The notes below the pieces were generated by a model that saw only the letters and a program-made list of their open reading frames with translations, made no database searches and had not been told where the DNA came from. Source: Candidatus Tectimicrobiota bacterium (lineage in GTDB: Bacteria; Tectomicrobia; Entotheonellia; Entotheonellales; Entotheonellaceae). Taken from it: DNA of 64,000 nt. Each line of letters opens with the position of its first letter. Position 1 is the first letter of the stretch. The stretch spans positions 1-64,000 of the forward strand of contig BPKO01000004.1 of assembly GCA_026005175.1 (NCBI GenBank), in the 5' to 3' direction. Position numbers and translations under genes: made by a program. Of the stretch, positions 28,246 through 37,476 are shown in pieces.

Positions 28246-29082
28246 TTACAGTCCCTGCCAGTAGCGGCGGTTGGCCAGGCGTACGATGCGGCCAAAGCCC
28301 GGAGGGGGAAAGTGGCCGGCGGCCACCAGGGTGCCCTCGCGCTCCAAGCGTTCGAGCAGCGCCCGCCGCGTCTCGCGCGCCAGGTCAGGATCGATGTCGG
28401 CGCGGGAGGCCCAGTCTGGCTCCTGCACCTGCGCCGGGCTGTGCATGACGTCGCCCAGGATGAGGGCCCGCTCGCCCTGCGAGGTCACCAGCAGGCTCAT
28501 GTGGCCCGGGGTATGCCCGGGGGTGGGCACGGCGGTGAGCTCCTGCGTCAGGGTGTACTCCCCCTCCATGAACTCCACCAGGCCCAGCTCGGCCAGCGGC
28601 CAGACGCAGGTAGGGGCGTTGGGGAAGCGCTCGCGCAGCGCTTCCTGATGGCAGGCTTCCCAGTCTTTGGCGCTTAGCCAGTAGCGGGCGTTGGGAAAGG
28701 TCGGCACGACTTTGCCCTCTTGCTGGCTTAGATTCCAGCCCACGTGGTCGCGATGCAGGTGGGTCAGCACCACCATGTCCACATCTTCGGGGCGCACGGC
28801 GTGGGCAGCCAAGTCTTCGAGCAGCTTGCCCCAGGTGACGGCGGGCAGCCCGGCCGGCACTGGCCCCAGCCCGGTGTCAACGAGGATCGTTTTGCCCTGC
28901 GAGCGCAGCAAAAACGAGCCCAGGTTGAAGCGCACCCGGTGCTCTGCGGTGAGGTGGTCAGTGTAGGGGGCCCACTGCGCCGCCGGCACGGTGGGGAAAA
29001 AGGCGCAGGGATCGAACTCAAGCAGGCCGTCCGACAGCGCCAGGATCTCGACGTTGCCCACGCGGAGGCGTTCTTGCGGCAT
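28246..29082 (-). CDS. Metallo-beta-lactamase-fold hydrolase (copy 1)
   Basis: This 278-residue MBL-fold protein has the full metal site: THLHRDHVGW (HxHxDH), then PGHTPGHMS, LGDVMH and the late GHFPPP. The overall layout is like quorum-quenching lactonases and related hydrolases. It lies in the operon between the SDR (11 bp) and the molybdopterin gene (20 bp). A second homologous MBL protein at 31568-32428 shares motif wording (PGHTPGH, HLHxDHVGWN), so the pair may be an old duplication. Confidence 0.88.
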   Translation of the reverse strand: MPQERLRVGNVEILALSDGLLEFDPCAFFPTVPAAQWAPYTDHLTAEHRVRFNLGSFLLRSQGKTILVDTGLGPVPAGLPAVTWGKLLEDLAAHAVRPEDVDMVVLTHLHRDHVGWNLSQQEGKVVPTFPNARYWLSAKDWEACHQEALRERFPNAPTCVWPLAELGLVEFMEGEYTLTQELTAVPTPGHTPGHMSLLVTSQGERALILGDVMHSPAQVQEPDWASRADIDPDLARETRRALLERLEREGTLVAAGHFPPPGFGRIVRLANRRYWQGL

Positions 29083-29093
29083 GCGGTGTCTCC

Positions 29094-29870
29094 TTAGCTC
29101 ATGATCGTTCCGCCGTCGATGTTGAGCGTTTGCCCGGTGAGGTAATCGGCGCTGCTGGACGCCAGAAACACCGCCACCCGGGCGATGTCCTCGGGCTGGG
29201 CCGGGCGCCCCAGCGGGATGCGGCGAATGCGCCGCGCCCGCGGCTCACCCGGCGGCAAGCCGCGCAGCGCCGCGGTTTGGGCGTCGATGAGGGCCCACAT
29301 GTCGGTGTCCACCATGCCCGGCGCCAGGGCGTTCACAGTAATGCCGTGCGGCGCCAGGCTCAGGGCCATGGAGCGCGTCAGCGACATCACCGCCGCCTTG
29401 CTGGCGGCGTAGACGGCGCTGTCGGGCACCCCCTGGCGGGCGGCGATGGAAGCGGTATTGATGATTTTGCCGCCGCCTTGCCGCACCATTTGCCGCGCCA
29501 CTGCCTGGGCGCAGAGAAACACGCCCTTGGCGTTAACGGCCATGATGGTGTCCCAGTCTTCTTCGGTGATGTCGAGGAAGTCGTGGATCTTGATGATTCC
29601 GGCGTTGTTGAAAAAGACGTCGATGCGGCCAAACGCCGCCACCGTCTGGGCCACCATCTGCGCCACTTCCGCCTTGCGCGTCACGTCCACACCCAGGGCC
29701 AAGCTGCGGCGGCCGTGCTCCTGCACGCGGGCGGCGGTCTCCTCAAGCAAGTCGGTGCGCACGTCGGCCACCGCCACGTCGGCACCTTCCTGGGCCAGGG
29801 CCACGGCAATGGCGCGCCCGATGCCGCGGGCGGCCCCGGTGACCAGGGCTATTTTGCCGGCAAGCTGCAT
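29094..29870 (-). CDS. Short-chain dehydrogenase/reductase (SDR)
   Basis: This classical SDR of 258 residues has the cofactor motif TGAARGIG (11-18), NNAG, a catalytic Ser in NTASIAA and YAASK for Tyr/Lys, then LAPGMVDT. The ATG at 29870 has AAGGAGA upstream; the longer frame to 30116 runs into the preceding gene and is not coding. It resembles FabG-like alcohol dehydrogenases with broad substrates. Confidence 0.9.
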   Translation of the reverse strand: MQLAGKIALVTGAARGIGRAIAVALAQEGADVAVADVRTDLLEETAARVQEHGRRSLALGVDVTRKAEVAQMVAQTVAAFGRIDVFFNNAGIIKIHDFLDITEEDWDTIMAVNAKGVFLCAQAVARQMVRQGGGKIINTASIAARQGVPDSAVYAASKAAVMSLTRSMALSLAPHGITVNALAPGMVDTDMWALIDAQTAALRGLPPGEPRARRIRRIPLGRPAQPEDIARVAVFLASSSADYLTGQTLNIDGGTIMS

Positions 29871-29892
29871 GCGGCTCTCCTTCTGAAGCGGC

Positions 29893-31503
29893 CTATCGCT
29901 GGTAGACCCGCACCCCGTCGACGTAGGTCTGCTCCACGGTGATGTCGCGCAGGAACTCAGGGTCCACCGCCGTGGGGTCGTGGCTGAGCACCACCATGTC
30001 GGCACGCTTGCCCACTTCCAGCGAGCCCACCTCGTGGTCGCGGCGCAACGCGTAGGCAGCGTTGAGCGTGTACAGGCGCAGCCCTTCCAGGGGCCCCACC
30101 GCCTCCTCAGGAGCAATGGGAGCGGCCTCGTCGCGGTGGCGGCGGGTCACCAGGGCGTAAAGCCCCAGCAGCGGCTCCACCGGGGCGCAGGGACTGTCGG
30201 AGGAAGCGGCCACGGTGAGCCCTGCGGCAAGCATGCTGCCAAAGGCCAGGGGGCGCACCTCGCCGCCCACTTCCTGCGCCGTGCGGCGGTACGCCTCGCC
30301 GCGCGTGTACACAAAGGGCGGCTGCACCACGGCAATCACCCCCAGGTCGCGGGCGCGCCGCATCTGCGCCGGCGTCGCCAGGGTGAAGTGCTCGATGCGA
30401 AAGCGCGGCTCGGCGCGCGGATGCTCGCGCAAGGCGCGCTCGCAGGCATTGAGCGCCATCTCTACCGCGCCGTTGCCCAAGCAGTGAAGGGCCACCTGCA
30501 GGCCGCGGCGGTGGGCGGCCAGCACCAGGGCATCGAGTTCGTCCTGCGTGTAGTAGCGCTCGCCGTAGTGCTCCACGCCGCCACAAGGATGAGGGCGCAT
30601 GAGGGCATAGGTGGGAAACGCCGGATCGAGGAAGAGCTTCATGGTGTTGCCGCGCAAGCGGTCGCTGACGTCGCTAGTGTCGACGTCGCCGCGCGCCACT
30701 TCCTGCGGCGGGGCAAAGAAGTGGCGGCCGCCAAAGAGCTGGTGCACCACCAGCGGCAGCTTGTGCTGCGCTTCTGCCAGCCGGTACAGCCGCGCCGCTT
30801 CCGGGGTTACCAGGGCATCGCCGACGCCGGTAATGCCGCAGGCCAGCAGCCGCCGGCAGGCGGCGGCGAGCAAGTCGGCGACGCCGTCGCCGAAGCGGTC
30901 GAGGTAGGCCTGCAGCGACAGGGTATAGACGGCGTTCATGGCGCTTTCCCACAGGGTGCCGGTGAGCTCGCCGCGGGTGTCGCGCAGGTACTGGCCGTGG
31001 GGCGGATCAGGAGTGTAGCGGTCGATGCCGGCTAGCGCCAGGGCCGCGGAGTTGACGTAGCAGGCGTGGACCGAGCCGTCGAGAAGACACACCGGGTGGT
31101 GCGGCGCCACCTCGTCGAGCTCCCAGCGCGTGGGCGCCCGCTTTTCGCGCAGCAAGAAAGTGCGCAGGCCCCAGCCGCGGATCCACTGTCCGCGCGGCGC
31201 GCTGCGCGCTGCCGCAGCAATGGCGGCCAGGATGCTGCTCAAGCGCTCGTGCGGCGGCGTGCGGCAGTCTACCGCCACGGGTTCAAAGGCGGTGATGCTG
31301 AAGTGGTGGTGGGGGTCGAGAAAGCCGGGCAGCAGGGCCCGCCCGGCCAAGTCGACCACCGTGGTGGTGGGGCCGATCAGGTTGGCAATTTCGGCCGCCA
31401 GGCCAACAGCGGCAATGCGGCCGCCTTGCACGGCCACCGCTTCGGCCCGCGGATGGTGGCGGTCCATGGTGAGCACGGTACCGCCGGTGAGGACCAGGTC
31501 CAT
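29893..31503 (-). CDS. Amidohydrolase family 3 (YtcJ-like)
   Basis: This 536-residue metal-dependent amidohydrolase begins MDLVLTGGTVLTMD, the usual beta-sandwich strand. It then has LLPGFLDPHHHF (metal histidines), a long central insertion, FRIEHFTLATPAQM with another ligand, and the C-terminal DMVVLSHDP. The ATG at 31503 follows GGGAG; the upstream frame extension is non-coding. Relatives cleave amides, formamides or lactam-like bonds. It sits in the operon with two MBL hydrolases and an ACMSD-like amidohydrolase, a set that suggests stepwise ring or amide breakdown. Confidence 0.87.
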   Translation of the reverse strand: MDLVLTGGTVLTMDRHHPRAEAVAVQGGRIAAVGLAAEIANLIGPTTTVVDLAGRALLPGFLDPHHHFSITAFEPVAVDCRTPPHERLSSILAAIAAAARSAPRGQWIRGWGLRTFLLREKRAPTRWELDEVAPHHPVCLLDGSVHACYVNSAALALAGIDRYTPDPPHGQYLRDTRGELTGTLWESAMNAVYTLSLQAYLDRFGDGVADLLAAACRRLLACGITGVGDALVTPEAARLYRLAEAQHKLPLVVHQLFGGRHFFAPPQEVARGDVDTSDVSDRLRGNTMKLFLDPAFPTYALMRPHPCGGVEHYGERYYTQDELDALVLAAHRRGLQVALHCLGNGAVEMALNACERALREHPRAEPRFRIEHFTLATPAQMRRARDLGVIAVVQPPFVYTRGEAYRRTAQEVGGEVRPLAFGSMLAAGLTVAASSDSPCAPVEPLLGLYALVTRRHRDEAAPIAPEEAVGPLEGLRLYTLNAAYALRRDHEVGSLEVGKRADMVVLSHDPTAVDPEFLRDITVEQTYVDGVRVYQR

Positions 31504-31567
31504 GGCGTTTCTCCCTGCGCGGTCAGGGCAAGCATAGCACGCTTTGGCGCAGAGGGCCACCGGCGCC

Positions 31568-32428
31568 TTATGGCATGTCGTAGCGGATGCCCAGGCCTTC
31601 GCCCTGGCGGACGAGGTAAACGGCGGTAGGCGGCGCGAAGTGGGTGCCCAGGATCAGCGTGCCGCTATCGGCGTAGCGGTGGAGAAAGGCGAGGCGCGTG
31701 GCAATCGAGAGCTCGCGGTCCCAGCAGGCACGCGACACCCACTGCGGCTGCGCCACCTGGGCAGGGTGGTGGATCAAGTCACCGGTGATCACCGCCTCGG
31801 CCCCCTGCGAGCTCAAGTGCACGCTGCAGTGGCCCGGGGTGTGGCCGGGGGTGGGCTCCAGCCAGACGCCCTCGTCGAGCACGTAGGCGTCGTCCACCAG
31901 GGTGACGCGGCCGGCGTCAAAGATGGGCTGCAGGCTGTCGCGCACCACCTGCGCCTGGTTGTCCTCTTCGGTGTGGCGCCAGAACTCCCACTCCTTGCGG
32001 TGAAAGAGGTAGGTGGCGTTGGGAAAAGTGGGCACCCAGCGGCCGTTTTCCAGGCGCGTGTTCCAGCCCACGTGATCGACGTGCATGTGGGTACAAAAGA
32101 CGTAGTCAACGCGCGCCGGGTCGACGCCAGCAGCGGCCAGGTTGGCCAGGTAGGCGGTGCGCATGTTGGTCCACTGGGGGATGTCGCGCTGGCGGTCGTT
32201 GCCGATGCAGGTATCGACGACGATGGTGCAGCGAGGGGTGCGCACCACAAAGGAGTGGATGCTGAGGCGCATTTTCAGGTCGGGGGTGCTGAAGTGGGGC
32301 ACCAGCCAGTCGCGGTAGGGCTCGAAGTCGGCGTACGTCACCTGGGGGAAAAGAAAGCGCGGGCTGATGGTCCAGATGAGCTCCTCGACGCGGTGCACGG
32401 TGATGCGGCCAAGGGTGACGGGGTGCAT
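31568..32428 (-). CDS. Metallo-beta-lactamase-fold hydrolase (copy 2)
   Basis: This 286-residue MBL-fold hydrolase has CTHMHVDHVGWN, PGHTPGHCS, TGDLIHH and a late GTHFAPPT, all metal ligands in place. It is similar in layout to the protein encoded at 28246-29082. It lies 64 bp from the YtcJ-like gene and 58 bp from the next upstream gene, all leftward, consistent with one transcript. Confidence 0.88.
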   Translation of the reverse strand: MHPVTLGRITVHRVEELIWTISPRFLFPQVTYADFEPYRDWLVPHFSTPDLKMRLSIHSFVVRTPRCTIVVDTCIGNDRQRDIPQWTNMRTAYLANLAAAGVDPARVDYVFCTHMHVDHVGWNTRLENGRWVPTFPNATYLFHRKEWEFWRHTEEDNQAQVVRDSLQPIFDAGRVTLVDDAYVLDEGVWLEPTPGHTPGHCSVHLSSQGAEAVITGDLIHHPAQVAQPQWVSRACWDRELSIATRLAFLHRYADSGTLILGTHFAPPTAVYLVRQGEGLGIRYDMP

Positions 32429-32486
32429 GCGGGCGCTCCTCGCGTCGGGCTGGCCCGCACCGACGAGCGCGGGCCAGCGAGCACGT

Positions 32487-33629
32487 TTAGGACATAAGGC
32501 CGTAGAAGCGGCCGGCGTTGGCGCACGTGATCTGGTAGGTCACCTCGGGCGGCAGGTGGCCGAACTGCTCGGCGATGTACTTCGAGGACTCCGGCCACAC
32601 CCCGTCGCCGTGGGGGTAATCCGAGCCCCACATCAGGGTTTCCACGCCGATATACTCGATCATGCGCGCTCCAATAGGATCGAACTGGAACGTCGCTTTA
32701 CACTGCCGGCGCCAGTAGTCGCTGGGCTTCATGGTCAGGCCGAGGTCGCGGAAGCGGTCCTCCCACTCGAAGTCCATGCGGTCGAGCACGTAGGGCAGCC
32801 AGCCGATGCCGCTTTCGCCAAAGGCAAGGCGCACGTTGGGATAACGCTCGAGCACGGCGCTGCCGATGACGGCGGCGATGATGTTGACCAGGTTCATCTG
32901 GAAGCCCGAGACCACGGTAAAGAAAGCGGCGCGGCGCGTGCGCCCCGTCTCCTTGTCGAGGCGCCCCGGCGGCAAGGAGGGGAAGGTGTGGAAGTGCAGC
33001 GGCAGGGCCACCTCGTTCACCGCCTGCCACAGGGGCTCCCACACCGGGTGCCACATGGGCTCCATGTCCCAGGAGCAAGAAAGCTCCATGCCGCGCAAGC
33101 CCAGTTTGGCCACCCGGTACACTTCCTTGACGGCGGCGTCGATGTCGCCGTAAGGCAGACAGGCCAGGCCAATCTGGCGGTCGGGGTAGTGGCTGCAGAA
33201 GTCGGCCAGCCAGTCGTTGTAGATGCGCATCATCTCGTTGGCCGCCTCGTGGTCGCCAAGACGCGACGCGACCCCTAGAATGCCGTAAATCACCTCGGCC
33301 TGCACCCCGTCGCGCTCCATGTCCTTGAGGCGCAGGTGGGGATCGGTAACGCGCCGGATGCCGCGCTTGCCATCTTCATAAAGGCCGGTAGCGGCCATGA
33401 TGTCGACGCGGGCGTGCTGCCCCGGCACGTACTTGGCCCCGGCCGGCCCCACGCCGCCCACCAGCCCCAGCGACATGCCGTTCTTGCACGTCCAGTACGG
33501 GCCATCGGGTCCCTCGGTGACGTACGGCATGCGGTCCTTGAAAGCCGGCGCGGCGTTGGCGGTGAAGAGATCCGGCGGAAGCCAGCACAGGTCGATGTGG
33601 CAGTCGGCAGAAATGCGGGAGTATTCCAT
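32487..33629 (-). CDS. Amidohydrolase family 2 (ACMSD-like)
   Basis: This 380-residue TIM-barrel protein has features of the aminocarboxymuconate-semialdehyde decarboxylase group: ISADCHIDL at the N-terminus (one of the usual two His replaced by Cys/Asp context), LPLHFHTFP in the barrel, and LMWGSDYPHGDGVWP with the catalytic Asp. The family carries out decarboxylations or hydrolyses of aromatic-derived acids. It is the first gene of the leftward operon; the ~90 bp upstream, up to the hpnH stop, is non-coding. Confidence 0.87.
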   Translation of the reverse strand: MEYSRISADCHIDLCWLPPDLFTANAAPAFKDRMPYVTEGPDGPYWTCKNGMSLGLVGGVGPAGAKYVPGQHARVDIMAATGLYEDGKRGIRRVTDPHLRLKDMERDGVQAEVIYGILGVASRLGDHEAANEMMRIYNDWLADFCSHYPDRQIGLACLPYGDIDAAVKEVYRVAKLGLRGMELSCSWDMEPMWHPVWEPLWQAVNEVALPLHFHTFPSLPPGRLDKETGRTRRAAFFTVVSGFQMNLVNIIAAVIGSAVLERYPNVRLAFGESGIGWLPYVLDRMDFEWEDRFRDLGLTMKPSDYWRRQCKATFQFDPIGARMIEYIGVETLMWGSDYPHGDGVWPESSKYIAEQFGHLPPEVTYQITCANAGRFYGLMS

Positions 33630-33719
33630 AGCTTGCTCCTAGCGTGGCAGGTAAACCGAGCTCAGGGCCCGATTATAGCACAGGGCCGGCCTTGGATCTG
33701 GCGAGCGCCTGGAGCCTAC

Positions 33720-34724
33720 CTAGCGCAGTGCCGCCAGTGCCGCCTTGAGCATTTTGGCCGGCGAGCTCAAGCTGTCGACCACCGCCGTGGGCTCGTAGCC
33801 GCAGTGCACCATGCAGTTGGCGCAGCGCGGGTCGCGGCCGGTGCCATAGCGCTCCCACGGGGTGTCGCGCATCAGCTCCTCGAAGCTCTTGGCATAGCCG
33901 TCGGCCAGCAAGTAGCACGGCCGCTGCCAGCCCAGCACGCTGAAGTTGGGGTTGCCCCACGGCGTGCAGGGGTAGTGGCGCCTTCCTTGCAAGAACTCGA
34001 GGAAAAAGGGCGAGTGGTTGAACTTCCAGGCTTTCTTCGGGTTGGCCAGCGCCTGGCGAAACAGCGCCTGCGTCTGCTCCCGCGCCAGGAAGTGCTCCTG
34101 GTCCGGCGCCTTCTCGTAGCTGTAGCCCGGCGACACCATCATGCCGTCGACGCCCAGGGTGGCGACGAAGTCAAAGAAGCGGCGCAGCTCCTGCGGGCTG
34201 TCGCCGTCAAAGACGGTGGTGTTGGTGGTGACGCGAAAGCCGGCGGCTTTGGCCGCCTTGATGGCCCGCACCGCGATGTCGAAAACCCCCTGGCGGCACA
34301 CCAGCTGGTCGTGCCGCTCGCGCAGGCCGTCGAGGTGGACGCTGAAGGTCAGGTACGGCGAGGGGGTGAACTTGGGCAGCGCCTTTTCCAGCAGCAAGGC
34401 ATTGGTGCAGAGGTAGACAAACTTCTTGCGCGCCACCAGGCCGGCAACGATGGCGTCGATTTGCGGGTGTAGCAGCGGCTCGCCGCCGGCAATCGACACC
34501 ACCGGCGCGCCGCATTCCTCGGCAGCGCGAAAGCACTCTTCGGGCGACAGCTGCTGGCGCAGGATGGCCGGCGGGTGCTGGATCTTGCCGCAGCCGGCGC
34601 AGGCGAGGTTGCAGCGAAACAGCGGCTCGAGCATGAGGACAAGCGGAAACCGCTTGCGCCCCCGCAGGCGCTGCCGCACGATGTAAGCGCCCACACGCAC
34701 CGCCTGTCGCAAGGGAATGCTCAT
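33720..34724 (-). CDS. hpnH: Adenosyl-hopene transferase HpnH (radical SAM)
   Basis: This 334-residue radical SAM enzyme joins a 5'-deoxyadenosyl group to diploptene, the first step toward C35 extended hopanoids. The cluster motif CNLACAGCG is at about 43-51, followed by [11 protein letters not shown]. The C-terminal part holds further cysteines ([20 protein letters not shown]) typical of HpnH. The ATG at 34724 has AGGAG ten bases upstream. It shares its orientation with the MlaC-like gene upstream and is divergent from hpnD, so this is a hopanoid cluster fragment; no squalene-hopene cyclase is in the window. Confidence 0.93.
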   Translation of the reverse strand: MSIPLRQAVRVGAYIVRQRLRGRKRFPLVLMLEPLFRCNLACAGCGKIQHPPAILRQQLSPEECFRAAEECGAPVVSIAGGEPLLHPQIDAIVAGLVARKKFVYLCTNALLLEKALPKFTPSPYLTFSVHLDGLRERHDQLVCRQGVFDIAVRAIKAAKAAGFRVTTNTTVFDGDSPQELRRFFDFVATLGVDGMMVSPGYSYEKAPDQEHFLAREQTQALFRQALANPKKAWKFNHSPFFLEFLQGRRHYPCTPWGNPNFSVLGWQRPCYLLADGYAKSFEELMRDTPWERYGTGRDPRCANCMVHCGYEPTAVVDSLSSPAKMLKAALAALR

Positions 34725-34833
34725 GGTGGGGGTCTCCTGCGCTCGGGCCAGCTCCTTGTGCCTTGCCACCGCGGCAAGGCAGCACAGGGAAAGAGTACCG
34801 CCCCTTGGGGTGGCGTGCAAGGCCAGCGCGGGG

Positions 34834-35400
34834 CTACTCGGCCAGCTTGTCGCGCATGCGGCGCACCAGCTCGGCGTAGGAGTGCTCGCGGATGATCTTG
34901 AGGCACTGGGTGCGCAGGTTGGTGGCCAGGCTAACGTCGTCAAGCAGGATGTCGTAAACCTGCCAGCTGCCGTTGCGCTGGTGCAGCTTGTAGTCGATGG
35001 TGATCAGGCCTTCTTTGGGGTGGCGCACCCGCGTGCTCACCACGGCCCGCTCGCCCCGCACGCGTTCGCCAGCAATCTCCACCTCGAGGTCGCGGAAGAA
35101 CTCGGCCGACTTGGGATACGCCACCTTGGCAAAGAGCTGCTCGAGCAAGGCGACGAATTCCTGCTGCTCGGCCGGAGTGCGCTCTTGCCAGTATGGCCCC
35201 AGCGCCCACTGGCTCACCCCAGGCAAGTCAAGGAGGGCATTGGCTGCCCGGGCCGCTTCCGCGTTGGGCGCCGCCCCGTTGGGCGCAAAACTGCGAATGA
35301 CGCTGACCAGGCGCTGCACCACCTGCTGCGGCGGCTCGACGGCCGCCGCCGCGGTGCCCAACCATGCCAGACCGAGAAGAACGAAGACCACACGCCGCAC
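34834..35400 (-). CDS. hpnM: MlaC/HpnM-like periplasmic protein
   Basis: This 188-residue protein starts at GTG 35400 (AGGAGGAG eight bases upstream) with a signal peptide [20 protein letters not shown]. The mature part has the toluene-tolerance/MlaC pattern: [29 protein letters not shown], then [19 protein letters not shown] and a C-terminal helix. MlaC proteins ferry phospholipids between membranes. The version next to hopanoid genes (HpnM) is thought to act in hopanoid transport. The assignment to HpnM rather than plain MlaC rests on the hpnH and hpnD neighbours. Confidence 0.82.
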   Translation of the reverse strand: MRRVVFVLLGLAWLGTAAAAVEPPQQVVQRLVSVIRSFAPNGAAPNAEAARAANALLDLPGVSQWALGPYWQERTPAEQQEFVALLEQLFAKVAYPKSAEFFRDLEVEIAGERVRGERAVVSTRVRHPKEGLITIDYKLHQRNGSWQVYDILLDDVSLATNLRTQCLKIIREHSYAELVRRMRDKLAE

Positions 35401-35438
35401 GGCTTGCTCCTCCTGCTGCTGCGACACCCCTCTAGGGA

Positions 35439-35468
35439 AGTAAAGCAAACGGCTTTCCCGCCTGTCAA
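35439..35468 (-). promoter_or_regulatory. Promoter candidate for the hpnM-hpnH unit
   Basis: On the minus strand a perfect TTGACA (35463-35468) and TTTACT (35439-35444) are 18 bases apart and lie 39 bp before the GTG start. Its -35 is only five bases from the -35 of the divergent hpnD candidate. Confidence 0.5.
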
Positions 35469-35473
35469 CGCCA

Positions 35474-35502
35474 TTGCCAGTGTGGCCCGAATCTGCCACA
35501 AT
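35474..35502 (+). promoter_or_regulatory. Promoter candidate for hpnD
   Basis: TTGCCA (35474-35479) is followed after 17 bases by CACAAT (35497-35502), with ACAATA one base further right as an alternative -10. It lies about 47 bp before the hpnD GTG. Confidence 0.45.
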
Positions 35503-35548
35503 ACAGGCGTGTACGGCCGTCCCACCGCCGCCTGGCAAGGAGCCGCGT

Positions 35549-36436
35549 GTGAACGCTGCAGCCGCCCTGGCCCACTGCCGCCGCGTCACCAAGGCACAGG
35601 CCAAGAACTTCTACTACGCCTTTCTCTTCCTTCCGCGCGCCCAGCGCCAGGCCATCTACGCCGTCTACGCCTTTTGCCGCTACTGCGACGACATCGCCGA
35701 CGGCCAGCTCCCCGCCGTGCAGCAGCAAGCGCAGCTGCAGGCCTGGCGCCAGGAGCTGGACCGCTGCTACGCCGGCACCCCGGGCCACCTCGTCACCCAG
35801 GCCCTGCACCCTGTCGTCACCCGCTACCGCATTCCCAAAGCGTACTTTGAGGAACTCATCCGCGGCGTGGAGATGGACCTGGCCATCCGGCGCTACGCCA
35901 CCTTTGCCGAGCTCGAGCAGTACTGCTACCGCGTAGCTTCGGTGGTGGGCCTCATCTGCATCGAGATCTTCGGCTACAGCCACCCTGGGGTGCAGGGCTA
36001 CGCGCGTCACCTGGGCATTGCCCTGCAGCTCACCAACATCCTGCGCGACGTCAAGGAAGACGCCGAGCGCGGCCGCATCTACCTGCCGCTGGAGGACCTG
36101 GCGGCTTTTCGCTACTCCGAAGAAGCGCTGCTGCACCACCGCTACACGCCAGAATTCGTGGCCCTGATGCGCTTCCAGGCGCAGCGCGCCCTGGAGTACT
36201 ACCGCAAAGCCGAAGCCTGCCTACTGGCCGGCGACCACGCCCGCCTGGTGGCGCCCGAGATCATGGCCGCCATTTACCGCGCCACGCTGCGCAAAATTGC
36301 CCGCCACCGCTACAACGTCTTTCAGGGCCGGCTGAGCGTGGCCACGCCCTACAAGGTGCTGATCGCCCTACGCGTCTTTGGCCGCATCTGGCTGCAAGCG
36401 CGCCTGCGGCCTGCCCGCACGCCGGCCACTCCCTGA
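35549..36436 (+). CDS. hpnD: Presqualene diphosphate synthase HpnD (squalene/phytoene synthase family)
   Basis: This 295-residue trans-isoprenyl diphosphate synthase condenses two farnesyl diphosphates toward squalene for hopanoids. The first aspartate-rich motif is YCDDIAD and the second QLTNILRDVKEDAERGRIYLP in two parts (QLTNILRDVKED, ERGRIYLP). KAKNFYYAF-like KAQAKNFYYAFLFLP is at the N-terminus. The GTG at 35549 follows AAGGAG. HpnC is the close alternative; the intact first motif and the hpnH neighbour favour HpnD. A zinc dehydrogenase gene starts 12 bp after its stop and may be co-transcribed. Confidence 0.88.
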   Translation: MNAAAALAHCRRVTKAQAKNFYYAFLFLPRAQRQAIYAVYAFCRYCDDIADGQLPAVQQQAQLQAWRQELDRCYAGTPGHLVTQALHPVVTRYRIPKAYFEELIRGVEMDLAIRRYATFAELEQYCYRVASVVGLICIEIFGYSHPGVQGYARHLGIALQLTNILRDVKEDAERGRIYLPLEDLAAFRYSEEALLHHRYTPEFVALMRFQAQRALEYYRKAEACLLAGDHARLVAPEIMAAIYRATLRKIARHRYNVFQGRLSVATPYKVLIALRVFGRIWLQARLRPARTPATP

Positions 36437-36447
36437 GCGAGCCCGCC

Positions 36448-37476
36448 ATGCGTGCCATTATCCTTCACGGCCCCCGCCGCATCACCCTGGAAGACGTGCC
36501 CGTGCCGGCCATTGCCGCCGACGAGGTGCTGGTCAAAATCGCCGTGGCCACCACCTGCGGCACCGACCTCAAGGTTTACGAGCAGGGCGGGCACCCGCGC
36601 ATGCTGCGGCCGCCAACGCCGTTTGGCCACGAGTGGAGTGGGACCTTGGCCGCTGTGGGCTCGCGCGTGCGCGGCTTTCGCGAAGGCATGCGCGTGGTGG
36701 CCAACAACTCGGCCCCCTGCTTGCAGTGCTTCTACTGCCGCCGCCAGCTCTTCAACCTCTGCGAGGACCTGCTTTTCGTCAACGGCGCTTTTGCCGAGTA
36801 CCTGGTCCTGCCCGCCCGCCTGGTGCAGACCAACCTCCTGGTGGTGCCCGAAGGGCTGCCTCTGGCCCTGGCCTGCCTGACCGAGCCTCTGGCCTGCGTG
36901 CTACACTGCCTCGACCAAGTGACCCTGCACCCTGGCGACACGGTGGTGATCAACGGCGACGGCCCTCACGGCCTGCTGCTGGCGGCGGTGGCCAAGCGGC
37001 GCGGCGCGCGGGTCATCCTCTGCGGCCGTGCCCCGCAGCGGCTGGCTTTGGCGCCGCGCTTTGGCGCCGACGCGGTGGTCAATTACGCTGCGGTGCCCGA
37101 CCAGGCAGCGGCGGTGCGCGCCCTCACCGAGGGGCAGCGCGGCGCCGACGTGGCCATTGAGGCCGTGGGGCGCCCGCAGGTGTGGGAAGCCACGGCGGCA
37201 ATGGTGCGCAAAGGCGGCCAAGTGGTCTTTTACGGCGGCTGCCCGCCCCACACCCGCGCCTGCTTCGACACCCAGGCCCTGCACTACGACCAGCTGACGC
37301 TGCGCGGCGTCTTTCACAACACGCCGGCCCACGTGCGCCAGGCGCTGGCGCTGCTTGGCGAAGCCGACTTCCCCGCCGCCGCCCTCCTCACCCACACCCT
37401 GCCCTTGAGCGAGCTGGCTACCGCCTTTGCCCTCATGGCCTCGCGCCAGGCGCTGAAAGTGGCGCTGCAGCCCTGA
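36448..37476 (+). CDS. Zinc-dependent dehydrogenase (MDR family)
   Basis: This 342-residue medium-chain dehydrogenase has the catalytic zinc ligands TTCGTDLKVYE and FGHEWSG. Its structural-zinc cysteines (CLQCFYCRRQLFNLC) are complete. A Rossmann fold follows with INGDGPHGLLLAAVAKRRG. It is similar in build to sorbitol/threonine dehydrogenases. Its gene starts 12 bp after hpnD, so a role on a polyol or on hopanoid side-chain precursors is possible but only inferred. Confidence 0.86.
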   Translation: MRAIILHGPRRITLEDVPVPAIAADEVLVKIAVATTCGTDLKVYEQGGHPRMLRPPTPFGHEWSGTLAAVGSRVRGFREGMRVVANNSAPCLQCFYCRRQLFNLCEDLLFVNGAFAEYLVLPARLVQTNLLVVPEGLPLALACLTEPLACVLHCLDQVTLHPGDTVVINGDGPHGLLLAAVAKRRGARVILCGRAPQRLALAPRFGADAVVNYAAVPDQAAAVRALTEGQRGADVAIEAVGRPQVWEATAAMVRKGGQVVFYGGCPPHTRACFDTQALHYDQLTLRGVFHNTPAHVRQALALLGEADFPAAALLTHTLPLSELATAFALMASRQALKVALQP

